A stretch of DNA of 64,000 nucleotides, taken from the NCBI GenBank assembly GCA_013399895.1, contig VXBA01003135.1, positions 1,629,553-1,693,552 on the forward strand, in the 5' to 3' direction. A model generated the notes under the pieces. That model was not told the DNA's origin, did not search any database, and was given only the letters and a program-made list of their open reading frames with translations. This document shows positions 13,901 through 28,900 of this stretch, piece by piece (position 1 is the first letter of the stretch; each line of letters begins with the position of its first letter). The position numbers were made by a program, and so were the translations under genes. Origin of the DNA: Serilophus lunatus. Taxonomy: Eukaryota; Chordata; Aves; Passeriformes; Eurylaimidae.

Positions 13901-16900
13901 TTGACTAGATCTCTGTTAATTATAGTTGGAGCCTGACCACTTCAGGACAGATTGGAATCATCTCTCTTAAAAGACTAGTTTCTAACAAAAAAATAATACA
14001 AAAGTCTTGCATAGGTAAATCGAAGTAGTAGGAAATGTACTGATATGAAAACATCCAGAAACCCTCCAATCTAAACTCCCTCAAGAATTGTCATACTTTA
14101 TCAAAAACTGCTCACCATGGCTCTGAGTAGCCCATCAGTGCATGTTGGGCTCCATTTTCCCACACACACACATCTTCCCAACGTAGCCCCCAGTCTCCTG
14201 CAACCACAGTTCTCAAGCTTTTCACAGCATCCTCCTTCATCCTTCCCCACAGGCTGAAAGGGGGATGAAAGCAAGTCATCCTAGGGACCTTTAGGACCCC
14301 ACCACAGACAGCTGAGCAGCAGAGAGAAGGCACACACTCTAAAAAGCCACTTTAGCTCTGGGAAGCACTAATCACAATCTTATTTCAAGGCATAACTGCA
14401 GCAGTAAGTGCCGGACCTTTATCTGTGTATTTCAAACAAAAGTAGGACGTCTGAGAACAGCCAGAAGTAGTGAAGGAGAAGTATTAAGGCAAGTAATTGA
14501 TTTTAAAAGGAGTACTGAGAATGTCTCCTGAAACTATTGCAGTTGCAATAAAATTATTGCTATGATTTCAGCTTCGATTTTCAGGACACTGATTTGTCTG
14601 TACCTACAGTGAAGTCCTGCTTTTCCCCTCCCAACTAAGCTGACCAGTACATACTACTGGGATCAGACCTACATCATTACTTATCTTTATCTCTGATCAT
14701 CATCTCTGCCAACCTGTAATTACAACAAATTCTTTCACAGTTGTGCCCCAGTGCACAAGGGATGTTAATCTTCCAGATAGCTGAGCAGTGCCTGAATTCA
14801 TGTAGCCAGCAAAGTCATCCAAGCCTGAAGGCCAGAAACAACACTGTGAGAAATCAGCCAAAGAACTCTGCCTGTGCTTCCTCTGCCACACTGGGCTGTG
14901 CTCAGAGGTCCAAGCTCCTTCATCTGGGAACAGAACAATGTCAGCCAGGAGACCTCACATTATTGAGCTTCTTCTTGTATTTCACCAGTTCCCAGAAATG
15001 CCACGATCAATGCATAAGCAAAACAGCTCACAAATCCCAAATCCATACATTATTAAACCAAATGTGAACACTAAAAAGCTGATGCTGTAACACATGGACT
15101 CCTGCTGACCTCATGCTGAGTCCACTTCCTCCAACAGCCTTTAAGCAATTCCAGTTTCACAGCAAAACTAAGTGAACAGACAGTTTGCTTTTAAAACCAG
15201 ATTGTGAACTTGGAGCAGATGGAATATAGTAAAATTAAATGTGATTGTGAGGAATCCACAAACTTGCATTCAGACCTACTAATTTATGACAGTTTGCAAC
15301 AGACCAAATGGAGTCTCAGTTTTCCCTACTACATCACTCCAGAAAAAAGAAAAGGCTTTTAGGATTCTGCTTTGCTAGCACAGAGCATCCATTTACCTTG
15401 AACATCCCCACAGCTTTTGGCATGTGGACATGAAACAACAGCTCATGAGGCTGGAAACACAAAACTGGCAACTTCTAAATGTACAAGAGCAGGTGACCAA
15501 GTGCTCCAGAAGCAGCACCATTCCTTGTTCTCATTAGCAGGAGAACAAGGAGCTCTTGTGCACTCCCCACTCACCTCCTGCACGGGTGGTGCCAGTGGAT
15601 TCTTGAACTCTGAGAGGGACACCGGGAGGGAGAACTTGGACAGCATTGAGGGCAGGTTGTGACCCCGGAACTGACATGAGAAGGCGTCTGCCAGGGGAGA
15701 GTACCTACAGAGGAGAGGCAAAGGCACAAATCGGGTCTGTGTTCCTGGTCAGGGTAACATTTATCCATTTAAACAAGGAGCAACTGCCAAGTGGAATATT
15801 CTCTGTGATCTAGAAAAACCCTAAGGATACTTGATGGCATGTTGCATCCTGCAGAAGTAACCAGAAGCTCATGCACTTTCACCTCGGCCTTACATTCAGC
15901 TCTAAGACATTGTTCAAGGCGTGGAGGGAATGCAGAGGAGGAAAATAAATGCAATAAAAAGTCTGGGATAGGGATTGGGCATTCAAGAGAACACAGGGAT
16001 GGGCTGGATACACACACAGCCTCTGAATGTGCAAACTGCAGCTGCAGATGTGGCTCTTCTCCCTGCCTGTGCTGACAGGACAAGCAGTGTGACTGATCAG
16101 AAGCAAGGGACAGTCAAGTTAAATATCAGGAAAACTGTATGAAGATTTCCATCTCCAAAGGTCTTCAAGAGCAGCATTACCATATATGACACAGGCACAG
16201 TTGTTCCTGAATGACCTCGAGGTCCCTTTCAGCCCTATTTTTATATTGCCATCACAGAAGTTTTGATTTAAAACTGTTTTCCTATAACTGAGTTCCAACG
16301 CAGAGTCTAAAAACATCTCAAAATCCAGCACAGGAAGGGTTGCCAATCTCCAGCAAAGCAAAAATACCCACCACTGCCTCCACATCTTCCTTGTAGTGCC
16401 TCTGCCTGCTCCCCAAATGGCCACATTGCCTTCTGTCTGAGAGACACTCATTTTACACTTTTACAGTGTAAAATGTCAACACATGCAACAGTACAATAGT
16501 GATGGCAACACTGCCTGATTTGCTACTTCTGATTCATTTCAGCTGATGCTGTGTGTCAGACACACAGGGAGTTCTATAAAACACTCATTTAACTTTATCA
16601 TGAAGTATTTTGTTTTGTAAATGTTTCCGTATTGCTCCAGGTCCATGCACCCTTCCTGATATGGACATTCAGTGAGCAAGAGTACTAAAAATACTAATAG
16701 TAGCTTCACAGGGTAAATAATGCTTCCAGGGCCCACAGCACCACAGAAGCATATTGATCTGCTGTGCTGCTCCTCCCTGCCCACACTGGCTGTGCAAGTT
16801 CAGGCACATGTACTGGTTTGTGTGTTGTACGGTCTCAACAAATCCATAGGTGAAGAAAGATCCCACTCTGCATCCAGCCAGGGAAGGAAAGTGCATCTGC

Positions 16901-19900
16901 ACTCCTCATCCCTGTGCTGCTCAAGGCACTCATCTCCCACTTACAGACAGACACTGGCATTTGGAGAAAGCATGTAGACATTGTTTTCACAAAGAGGATA
17001 AATGATAATTGCTTTTCCCCAGTAAACGAGATGTGCAGCAAGCTGGAAAACCTGCATTAAGAAAACAGGGAAAAATTAGGGGAGCAAAAGCAGAATTCAA
17101 ACTCTCAGCAAGCATTCTGTACAATGACAGAAAAACCTTGTTTGAGCTGAAATGGGAGAAAAATGTTCCATCCTTTCAGCCTGCCTTCAAAATAAATTCA
17201 TGGTTTAATATAACATGTGGCACATCAAAAAGCATTTGACAAGGTTATGAATTTCCAGAGATTTGCTTCACATTTCTAAGCAATTTAGTACTCCTGCCTC
17301 AAAGGAATTTCTTCAAACTGTATCAATAGAAGCTTAGTTACTTTTCATGCCCCAAAAAACTATTTTTGTTTATGCACAAAATGCATTGTGTTATACATGA
17401 AAAATAAAACAAAAGAATCAGCCTCTACTATGACAAAAACATAAAGGAAACCAACACTGCCTTTTTACTGCACTGAGGTATTTCAGTAATGAGCTACACA
17501 AAGTATTTTAATGTGTTAAACAAGTCAGTGGTTGCTAATGGCTCTGGAAAAGCCACATAAATAGTGTCTATGAGACATAAAATCCAGCCTGTATCATTAG
17601 ATGCATTTAACTGTGCTTTTTTGTGGAGAACAAAATTACAGAAGCAGTAGGGAATTTCCAGAGTTCATTCATCCCATTGGTTCATTACAAGTAACACCAA
17701 AGACCACTGTAGGCAGAGCTGGAATTTTATTGCAAAGCAGGTCCTTTGGAGTAAGAGAAGGTGCAGACCCTGTGATCAGGAGTGAGCTGAGGAGCTCTGT
17801 TCTTTGCCCTGTCACACAGGGCACAGATTGTGTCCCTGAGTCTGGATCAACTCATAGCATGGAGTGGCTCTTCCCCCTCCATTACCACCTCATATAACCA
17901 TCCCCAATGACCACAGTCATGCACAGGGGTCTCTTAGTGGCCTCACATCTTGTGTGATTGCCAGAGTCTAATTCTCCCCACTGGCGCAAACTTCCCTCTC
18001 CAAGGGCTTGTCACATCACCTCCAGCAATTCAGATTTGAGATGTGGGCATCACTATTGGAAAGGCATTTGGAAAGAGCTGCTGGCTTGGAAAAACTGGCT
18101 TAAAATTTTTGCTCAAGCCTAGTCTGGAGCTTCTTCCGGGGACTCTGCAAAGTCTGTGCACTAGTGGACTAAGAGAAATCGATATGTAGGTATGCACAGC
18201 TGTCCAGAAATCTTTGGTAGGAAAAACTTGCCAGATCCAGGGAAAGCAATGTATTTGGCCATGGCATCTGTAAATTTTCACTTGCATTTTGGGTGTCTCC
18301 ACTTGCACATTGACACCAGCGTGGTAGAACCAAGACAGACCACTGTGGTGAAGGCCATGAGTCCTGTTTGTTCTGGCTTTAACTACCAAACAGGAGGGCA
18401 CAGAAACACAGAGCAGGTCTTCTCAGGGGGGACTGGAGGCAACACACACAAGGTGGACAATGGGAAATTCCCATTGGATATGAGGAAAGTTTTCACTCTG
18501 ATGCTGGTCAAACACTGACCAGAGAGGCTGTGGGAGGTAGCCCCAGGCATACTCACAATTTCAACAGACCAGTTTCTGACCAGCCTGTTTTAATGGACTT
18601 GCTCTGAGCATTGGTGTGGGCTAGAGACCCCCAGGCACTGCTGCTACCCTGCAGCAATGTGAGCAGTGGTGTGTCTGAAGGGCTGTGAGCACTGTCACTG
18701 CCCCTCTGCCCTTTGTTTCCCCAGGCTCCAAAGGCTGGTGCTGTCCCTGTGCACTCTGCTCAGCCGAGGGAGCTGCTGTGCTCATGCCCCACACAAACCC
18801 ACAGCACACAGCAGAGATCTCAGCAGCCCTGACAGCTCCACATACCTGCAACAATGCCAAGTCAGCATCTTGAGCCAGTTGCTGCAAATTCTTCACAGCA
18901 GAGGTAGTTTTAATTACTCTCACCAGGGCAGGAGAGCAGTCCAACGGGAGCTCATTAAGCAATGACTTCTCATCATTTAAAAGTAATAAGGCATGGTAAG
19001 GCCTGAAGAAAAATAGAATACATTTGCACAGTAAACAGCAGCTTTTCCTGAAGGCTTAGTTATTCCCACACCACGATACCTGAGGTCAATCTAATGGTAA
19101 AAAAAGAACTTCTAGTATCATCCTTTTGCTCTAGCAGGGTTCAACATGGCCTTATTTTTATGTCAGAGGTTAAGATGCTCCCTATAAAAAGAGGATAGAG
19201 GGTTATATGGCAACTGGATACCCCAGTGAAAAGATAAAAAAGACTGCACTCTGCTGGCACACAACTAAGAACCAGTGTGAAAACTGCTCATCTACATTAC
19301 TGAAATACAGTAGAAGAAAGGAAGGAAGGAAGAAAGAATTAGTTACTTTTGCAGGATAAAAAGCTGCAAACATGGAATGCAGGAAATAAGGTATCACAGG
19401 GCCTGAGCTCTCTTCCTTCTAAAAGCAGAATTACTTCTGGGTCAACAGATTAAAATGTGAATACTCAATTCCTGACTGCAAACAGTGCAGGCCTTTATTG
19501 CAGCATCACCTCAGTACAACCATTTAATGTTAATGCAAAGGCTGTGGCTTCACACCACCACATATCCAGCAGCATCACAGTGCATGGCATCAGCTCCAGG
19601 GAGTCCTGTCTCAGCTCATGTTCCCTCACCAGTACAGCCCACTCACACCATCCCCCTGGCTGTGCCAGCACAGACGTTTGCAGCAGCACCACCACTGGAA
19701 CTGGAGGAAGGGCAGAATTGGCTCTTACCTGATAGATTTCAGACTCCTCTCGATTGCTTCCGGGGGTATGAAGTTGGTGGCAACATAGTGGATTTTATGA
19801 GGCAGGCAGAAACTCACTTCCAGCCAGTTGTTGATGTGTAAACGAACCACTCCTGTGGTGCAGAGACTAAAAGAGGAAAATAAATACATACAGCATTTAC

Positions 19901-22900
19901 CATGTCTTACAAGTAAAAACAGTGGTCCAGATGCACCCCTGCACAGGAACTGGATCAGGCCAGAAAAAGACTGAATGCACCCTGTCTGTCCCCAGCTGGC
20001 TGAGGACCAGCTGATTCCCAACTGCAAGGGCTTCCTTACCTTGGACTTACAGAGCATCATCCCCTATGGTGTTTTTGGGGAGATCTGAAAGACTTCACCA
20101 CTGCATTTCTGCTCCCTCCTCCCACTGCAGCAGTATTTCAAGCTAAAACAGTTTCTTGAAGATCTACTGCAGGGCAAAGGAAAATTCCCCAGGCCAAGGC
20201 TGCAAAGGGCAAAGATGAATTGGGCACAATGTTTTCACCTCCAATTTCCACCTTCTTCTCCAAGGGGAAAAAAAAAAAAAAGATATCTGTACTTGGCAAG
20301 GGCTGTTACAAGCAGCACATTTCCACAATAACAGCCTTCCTTGGTTCTGCTTCCTTGGTTCCTACTAACCTGTTCCTGCTTGTCACATGAAATCACAAAA
20401 GAGCTTGGTTAAATGGTTTCTTCATTCTAGGAAACCACAGGGACTAAGCTAAGCCCTTAAGCTGAATTCAGACAATGGGATTGGAGTGGAAATGATGGAC
20501 ATCTCGGGAATGACAATAAAGTCTGGCCCTCACATTCAGCCTGAAAGCCACAAAAACCCTCTTTTACTAAAAAAACCTCAGAAAGCTGAAGATTAGAGCC
20601 ATGAACATCACCCAGGTGGTTTTACAGAACTCTGTAAATCTAGACAAGAGATGGGATATACCCTGGCAGGGAGCTATATTTACTTAAAATGGGTAATGTA
20701 TCATAAGGAGCTAAGCCAGCACCACCTTGTAAACCCTCATAACACTGCCCAGCCCACAGACAGGGAATGCTGGGTTGGGAACAGCTCTGCCAGAGGCAGT
20801 GGGAATGTGCAGGGAGGAAGCAGCACGGCCCGCCACACTTTTTCATGTTTAGGAACACATATAAACTCACAAATCAATCTTAAGCAACAGCTAATCTTGT
20901 CTACACCAGGGAAGTGAATTTTCTGAAGATGTCCTTTGATTTTGGTTTTGGCCTAAAAATGAAATTTCTAAGTTAGGACTCTGAAAATTCCAGCTTGAAT
21001 TTTAAATTCAAGTATGTTCAGACTCACAATATGACTTCTGTGTCAATAACTCCCATGAATTTTCCTTCTACACAAAACAGATTAAAAAACAGGCCAGGAG
21101 CAAATACATGTCTGGAAACTCTTTATGTGGTGATTTAACCATTTATAATCAGCATTCAATTGCAGGCCACAAACTAACATGCTCCTTTTCAAGTTCATCT
21201 GGCTGTATAGAGGGTTTAGAGAGACCTGAAAATTCAGCTTTAAACAAAACCACTGGGTAGCTTTGGCTGCTGGTGTAACTACTCACCAAACCACAACAGA
21301 GTGGTGAGGGAGCAAACACGATCCCCTCCTGCCTTGTGCATGATCAGACTCATTAGGGAAAATCTCACTGCAGACATGGCTCTTCAAAAGCAGAAGGCAT
21401 GGTTTTGTTCTCAAATCTTGCACTGAACTCCAAAAAACATTGATTCTTCACTCTGCAAATGCAGCAGACACTGTGTTTTCCTCTTTCTAAGAGGAACTGA
21501 AAAGGTGAACCCACTTAACCTCTGGCCCCACCATCTCCAGACCCTGAAGGAACACGCAAAGCACAAACACCTCTGGTTTTCTTCAGTAAATGCTGCAGCT
21601 CCAGTAACTCTGCTGACAGATGAAGCTGGATTCCCTCAAATACATCCACACCATCTCCCAGGCCAAATCCTCACAAGGGAAAACATGACAATAAATGACT
21701 GGGACAAGTGATTTAAGCTCTTGGGGTGTGAAGTCAGGACACGCAAAAGCAGCAGAAATACATGAAAACATGAGACACTTGCAGGGTGGTTTCCCTGCAT
21801 AGTTTAACATTCAGGAAACAGAAAAAAAATCCAGTTGGTTCCTTTCACTCTTCAGTCCAAGTGCACCAAGGCAGAAGCTTTAATTATGTAATTACCCTCT
21901 CCACAGCATAATTCTGTCTACTGTGCACTAGAATTAAAGACAACAAGAAAACCAGATTTTCAGTTCTGATCTGGATCTTAATTTCATTCTTCTGCATTTG
22001 CATTCAACTGTACAATTTCCAACCTTCATTATAACTTTATGTACATGATTTCTCCTTCACCTGCCCCTCTGTAGATGGAAAATAATTTAAATGTCTAATA
22101 ATTTGACGAGGAGTAAGCTGCACCCTCCAGCAGCAATGTCAGTGCCCTTGGCCAGTTAAATAATGTCACCAATACTGACACAAAGATTCATCCAACACAA
22201 TATACACTCAAGTCCTGATCTACATTTGCCTTCCCTTTTACACCTTCTTTTAGGGGCAGAGGCAGAACAGCAAAAACCAGCAGCAGAAGAGAACAGCAAT
22301 TAACAAGCTTTCAGAGTCTCATCAGGGAGTCATCTGGCTGCAGTTTTACTTTCTTCTTCTTAACCAACTCAAATTGTGGAGCAAAGAGTCCAGGAGGATG
22401 CAGGGCTGTGGGAAGGGGAGAGAACACTGCACACCATGAACCCCGGGGACAAAGCAAATAGCCCCTGACAGGAAACCCAGACTCCCACCAAGATTCCAAA
22501 GTGCAGCAGGAATTACACCAGGAACTGACAGATGCCTCTCGTTTGCTCCTTTCTTTACAACTCTTCTTCTTCTTCTTGTGGGGATTTTTTGCAGCACCCT
22601 GAGCTTTTCCACTGAATTGACATTTCACTGAACTATAATTCCAAAAGCACTTTTCAAAGCATTATGTTTGGCCTGACATACATTATTTTACATCTACCTA
22701 TACTGATTTTTGCCTGCTGTTCTACCAGATAACTGGTATCCAGAGACCCTGCTGCAGTTTTGCCTTTTTCTCCCATAGACTGTCAGAAAAACTGGGCAAA
22801 AATAGACATTTAATTTTACTCCATGCAAATGTAAGTTTCAACACTTTTTTTTCTTACTTGCTGGTTAGGTAATACCTGATATCCCCTCTCAGTATTGCTC

Positions 22901-25900
22901 CTCATAGTCTAAAACTGAGGCAGGGAGAAGCAAATAGGAAAGAGCTGTTTAATGTCTCTCCATAGTAAGACCCATGAGACATCTCATGATACGCACAAGG
23001 AGCAAAGTTCAGAAAAAAACAGAAACACAGAAACCAGTTAAGCCATGGACCTCCTTATCAGAGGATGCTGTGGTTGTTAAATATTTACTCTGGATCAAAG
23101 AATTGTGGACTAATTCCGGGAAGTGAGATCAGCTGAAAGCTGCTCAATATACAGAAATCCCCTCCAGAGCCACAGGAAGCTGGGGAATATTTTGGAGAAT
23201 ATCAGTGCTCTTTTGCTCTATTCTGCTGTGCCCTGAACAGCAACTGTGAGCCACTGCCCCAGAACAGGAGCCCCAAAGTTGGGCAGTATCTCACAGAACT
23301 GCAACCTTTTTCATAACTATTGCCAACACAAAGGCAATCCTGCTTTATATTTTATAAAAAATGTTACGAATTTTTACAAATACACGCCTCATTTTATGTC
23401 TATCCTACTTACACCAGAAATTAATATGTTTTCTAGTTTGGTGAAAGTGAGCTTATAGCTTTGGAGTTCTAGAGGTTGTGACTTAGATCTTTGAGGTGAT
23501 TTCACATTTCTTCATAAAGTACACGTGGAACATCTTTTGATCAAATAATTACAGCTGGATTATATTGTACAGTACAGACACAGAAATCACACCTAATACT
23601 TCATTAAATCTCATGTAATGACTCACTTCTCCTTGAGCTGCTGAGATGGGCAAGATCTACCAGTCAGTTCATATCCCACTAGGTTAAAAGTGTATAAAGG
23701 CTGTTTGCGTATTAAAATGAAGAAACAAACAATCCAACCCTCCCCAAAAACTCTCCAAACTTTTCCTTTTATTCTCATACAAAGCTAAGAGAAGTTTCCT
23801 AAAACCAGAGAGGCAGTTGGCAAGTATCAAGCTCACATATTACATGCAGTTGCAGAGAGAACATGGTTAAAGGTGTGTTAATTCACTAAACTGCACAACT
23901 GGCTTAAAAGAGACACACATTGTGATACTGCTAAATGTGTGAGTGCTGGAGGTGCTGGCAAATGGAGTTTCTTGGGCCTAAAGCCATTGCTTTTTGTTCC
24001 ACATCAGTGCTGGAGTTTGGGCCAAGATGAACAAAGTCTCCCCATGTTCTGAATTAAACAAAAAGAAACATTCAAGTTCTCTCCAAAAAAAGTCCCAGGA
24101 ACTAGATGTTGATTATCTTTGTCAGTTTAATAACACTCCGTGTCTACAGCAGCAATAGTGTCACAGTCAAGATGTCCTGGCTACTGATCCTGCCTTGTAA
24201 AACAAGGCATTTCATTCAAAACACAAGGAGCATCCTGGACTGTGAAAAGATTCAAACACTTGGGGTTCTGCACAAACCAAGCTCAGGGATGTGTTGGGTC
24301 TTGCCTGAAATACCTCAGCACCATCTACAGGAAACCAAGGGCTCAACAGCACCTCTGGAAATTGCAGAAATCAGCACACTGGGAAACTCTGGTTTGAGCA
24401 AATCTCCAGTGGGGAGCTGGGCTCCATCTGCAATTCAAAGTGCTCTCTCCACTTCACTCCCTGTCCTTCTACAGCCAAAGGCTATGCCAGAAGTCTCTGT
24501 AAATTTAAACCAGCACATTGTCACTGCATGCATTTGAAGGTTTACCCTTGCCAGCAGTTCTTTTTCCTCTAAAAGCAACAGACCAAATCTTTCCATCTTT
24601 CCTCTGAGGTCATTCTCACTCCCCCACACTCTCTAGGTGGCCCAAATCCCTCTTGAAATGTGGTGTTCAAAACTGGATACAATATTCATTACAGCAGGGG
24701 CTTTACAATCCTGAGGGAGGTTCGTTCCTATCATACAGACAAGGCTTTTATGCATTCTTGAATATCTGCTTTTTTTGTAACTCCATGTCACTTGTGACCC
24801 ACATTTCACAGAAGACCACACAGACTTCACTCCAGAGCTGCTGCCACACAGGAATAATTAATTCATCTTGGACTTGCATGAAAAATAATCCTACGTCTAG
24901 GCCACTTCTACTTACTAAAATATAATTTTAATTCTATGCCTGCCTGGCAAGGTGCTGCACACCTCTCAACAGATCTGATGCAGGTGTAATAACCATATTT
25001 CTAATTCTCTCATATGAAGTATTAATGGAAAAACACTTCAGATCACCACCTTATCACCCAGCCAGACAATTACACTCTTCAAGTACAGCACACAAAAACT
25101 TTGTATTTTCACCAACACCTTATTTCTTAAATTTGCTTATGATAATATCATGCAAAAGTGTAAAAACCTAAATTGCACCAGTTCTCCCACACACACAATG
25201 CCTAAATGAGGGAGAAAGTGCCTTATTTTACATCTGTAGAGCAGTATCAAAGTGTGTTTCTCCATGGTCAGTCCATTCCTCCTTATCTCATGGGTCATAT
25301 CAGCACAGCCCACGAGCTCGGGCTGTTTGTTGCTCCAGTCACAGCTAAATGCCACAAGATGTCACTGTGTCACTAAAATGTTTGGAAACAAGATCAGAAT
25401 TTACCCAGTCACAGATACGAAGCTCTGGAGGAACAGAAAAATACATAAAAACTGCCTTATTTGAAACTTTAGCACAGGTTTTTTGTGAGTTGTATGGAAC
25501 AATATACCACATTCCTTCAAACAAGCTGATATTCACAGGTCTGGAACACAATCAAGAGCAGCTTATTAGTTTTCTAATGGGCTCTGCAGTCATTACATTA
25601 TTTAATCTCAGTGCCTCACCTTACAGGGCTCTGCAATGACCCCCTTTGTACAAAGGAAGCCACAATCCAGGAAGGATAAAGGGTTTGTCTGATACATACA
25701 GTGTGCCCTGAGGAGCTCCAGCCTAATTCTCTGAATCCCTGACAAACACCCCAATCAAGGGCACAGCATCTCCCTCTCCACACACCCCTCCTGTGCCCCT
25801 TTGTCAAGGCCTTTCCCCAAGCACATATCCTGGATGGAGGAACCAGAGGAGGATGGGGCCAGCTCCTGCTCAAGTTCAACACTAACTCCACACTCCTTTG

Positions 25901-28900
25901 AAATCTTTGCCAGACCTTCAGATGCAGTCAAGAAACAGCATTTCCATTCTGTTGAAGTCTTAGGATCCAATCCAAATTCCCTGCCCAGACAGGAACAGTG
26001 TAACCAAACCAAGCCAGGGCAGTACCTGACCTGCCATCAGAGCTCATGGAGCACTTTTCAGCTGCAGATTTAGAGCACTCCTACAGTGATGTGATATCCA
26101 CATTATGACACTTCTCAGTTGTACAATTCACTTGTCATTATGTGTCTCTGTGCTAAGGACAAAAATAATAATTCTGAAAACTGTGACAGACATCACCAAC
26201 TCTTAAGAGCCACAAGATATCAAAGACGCACCAAGGTAATCATTAGGATAGCAATTCTGCAAACATTTCACCTGTCTGGTTTAAAACCCAAATCCCAATG
26301 AGTCAACACAGCATGAGGAGGTGGATAATATCCTAAGGAACAAGACCAAGAGGTTTCAGTGAGAAGCAGCATACTGTGAACCAGGGATAAAATGCAACTT
26401 ACCTGTCATATGTCTCTTTGAGATCCCTGGCCAGTTTGCACTTGGGTAGGATGTGATGAAAAGGTGACTGTGGCCCTTCTGTGGCTATGGAAAATTTCAA
26501 AACAAGAAAGTGCACAACTGAGTTCAAAGCAAAAGAGAGTTTTCCTTTTCCTCCATCAGGTGTCAACCAGTATTTTACAGACAGAAATTGTATCATTTTA
26601 AACTACAATTATTTTTCAAAGCTTTTACAATAACTCAAGTTACATGTTAAAACAATAACAGTGAATTATTGCCAGCTTCTCCTGAACCTCAACTCAGTTA
26701 AGCACAAGCAACTGTGAATTTGACAAATTATGATTTTAAACGGTTTGTTTTTATAGATGTTATTTTAATTTTTAATGCTTGCAGCAAGATGATGCATCAC
26801 TGTCAGAGAGAGTTCACCTTACATAGTGCATACCATTATAGTACATTTTCCTGAAGTACAGTCTATAAAAATGCTCTCTATTTGCTAGCCAGGGTAACAA
26901 CATGTAAAACTTCCACAGAAGGAGTCTGGTGACTCAGCACACAGCAACTAAAGCATGGAAAACTTGCTCTAAGTTGGGTGAAGCAGGTTACACATGAGCT
27001 CTGCCATCTCAGCCTGACAGGCAGACCCAAATGGGATGGCTCAGTGCACAGTCTCCAGGGACTGTGCTGAACTGAGCTAGCTACTTCACTTCTAAAGCTC
27101 CCATGCAGTCAAAAGATTCCAGAATGCCAAACAGCACCAGGACTCATTCTTACTGATCCCAGTATGAAGGGTTCAATCACACAATCAGCACTCCTCTGAA
27201 AAAGTGCTCCTGGACAGACACATCCATGGTCCAAAGCTCAGCTCAGCACTCACTTTCTGACATGGCAGACACCTCGTCCTGGATGGCCAGGATGAGCTTG
27301 GCCTCCCTGGTGAGGTACTGGCAGCGGCGCTCCTCGTGCTGCAGGACGATGGCGATGCGCCGGGACAGGTTGTGCAGGCAGCTGATCACAGAGGGGTCGG
27401 CGTTGGCCTGCGGGAGACACACACAGCCTGGCCACTGACCACAGCCACACACAGGGAGCTGCAGGCATGCAGGGGCACCCAAACAGTGACCACAGGTCAG
27501 ATTCTTTAGTGACTGGCAAAAAAAAACCAAAGGAATTGTCTCTAGTGGCAACCAAACGGAAGCTCAGAGATGTTCAAAAGTGAAGGGAAGACTAATGGAT
27601 TTCTAAGCTTGTCTGTGTGCATCAAATGAGAATCTGGTTTATTCTTCCAGTTGACAATGGGCTTTCAACTAGCAGAGAGCAAAGAACCTAATTTCACACA
27701 GTGAGAAAAGAAAGTGTTTGCCACTTGGAAAGGCAGAATATCCCAATATTCAGGTTAAACTCCCTGGGAGCAGAAGGGCTGCAGGGCCTTTATCACAGCC
27801 CACTCTCCCCAACAATTTCATCCCAAACCCAAATGAATTTGGATTTAGGCTCCTAAACACTTCACAAATATGGCTTATTACTAACACTGCATTTTTGCAA
27901 GTCCCAGAAAGCAAGTGCTGGAAAGACCTATCGTGCAAGGACAGCTGCCAAGGGGGGTAAGGGGAGGAGGGAAATGGTGGCTCCAGCATGAGTCAGCAGC
28001 TACTTCATGTTTGTTAAGGCATTTAAAGGAATTTACACTTCTGGCAAATGAACACTTGGCATGTAAACTCGCAAACTATGACTCATCATTTTTTTGATTT
28101 CACTGTTCTTGCTGAGTCACGACACGTTGGTAACCCTGGAGCTTAAACACAGCAGGGTCAGTGCTGATTACAGCACTTGGGTCTTTGCCTGCTGTGTCTG
28201 CCCACTGCAGATGGACACTCGTCTTTATCTCAGAAGACCTCCACCCACCCTCTGAGCTGCACTACTCCTTCTTAGGAAAAAATTGCCACTTGCCTCTTGC
28301 ACAGCACTTTTCAGAAACTTGACTGCTCTCTGTGAACTAAGAGTGTCTCATGTGGCAAATGCATTTAGTGCTGCATCATACACACAGTTACATCAGTACC
28401 ATCACACAGCTGAAGAGCAAAAAAAGCAAGCTTTCCTAGAACCACTAGAAATTAGATGCCAGAAAAACATGAGCTAGATGCAATCTTCACTGCCCTTCAC
28501 CAAGCTCTTGTGAATGAAAGGGCATTGGTTTCACCTTCTGTTGCCACACGACTCAATGTGCACAAATGCTTGTGTTTGCACGTGCATTTACACACACTTC
28601 CCTACAACCAAAGCACAGTGCTTCATCCACACACCAAAACAACATCTCTTGATGTGTGAAATCTAAAATCAACTCCTGTATTGCAAATTGGGCACTTCCT
28701 GACCCAAGGGTGTCCCAAAACCCAGGAATACTGGATCCCCTGCAGAGCTCAGTGAACGATTTCTTGCTTGATTCAGACTGATTGCTGGGATAATTGTCTT
28801 GTGTGAAACCTGCTCCTCAGCTGAGGACAAGCCATCCAGACTGGGGCCACATCTATGTTATTCACCACTGGAAAGCAAGTGTTAAAAGTAGTAGTGCTAA

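Larger units (their letters stand above)
19867..26402 (-). other. NPRL3: NPRL3 intron 6
   Basis: A 6.5-kb AT-rich intron. It contains an A run near 20268-20281, a (TTC)n run at 22561-22577 and a possible old LINE fragment near 24560-24760. No coding or RNA gene was recognised. Confidence 0.85.
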
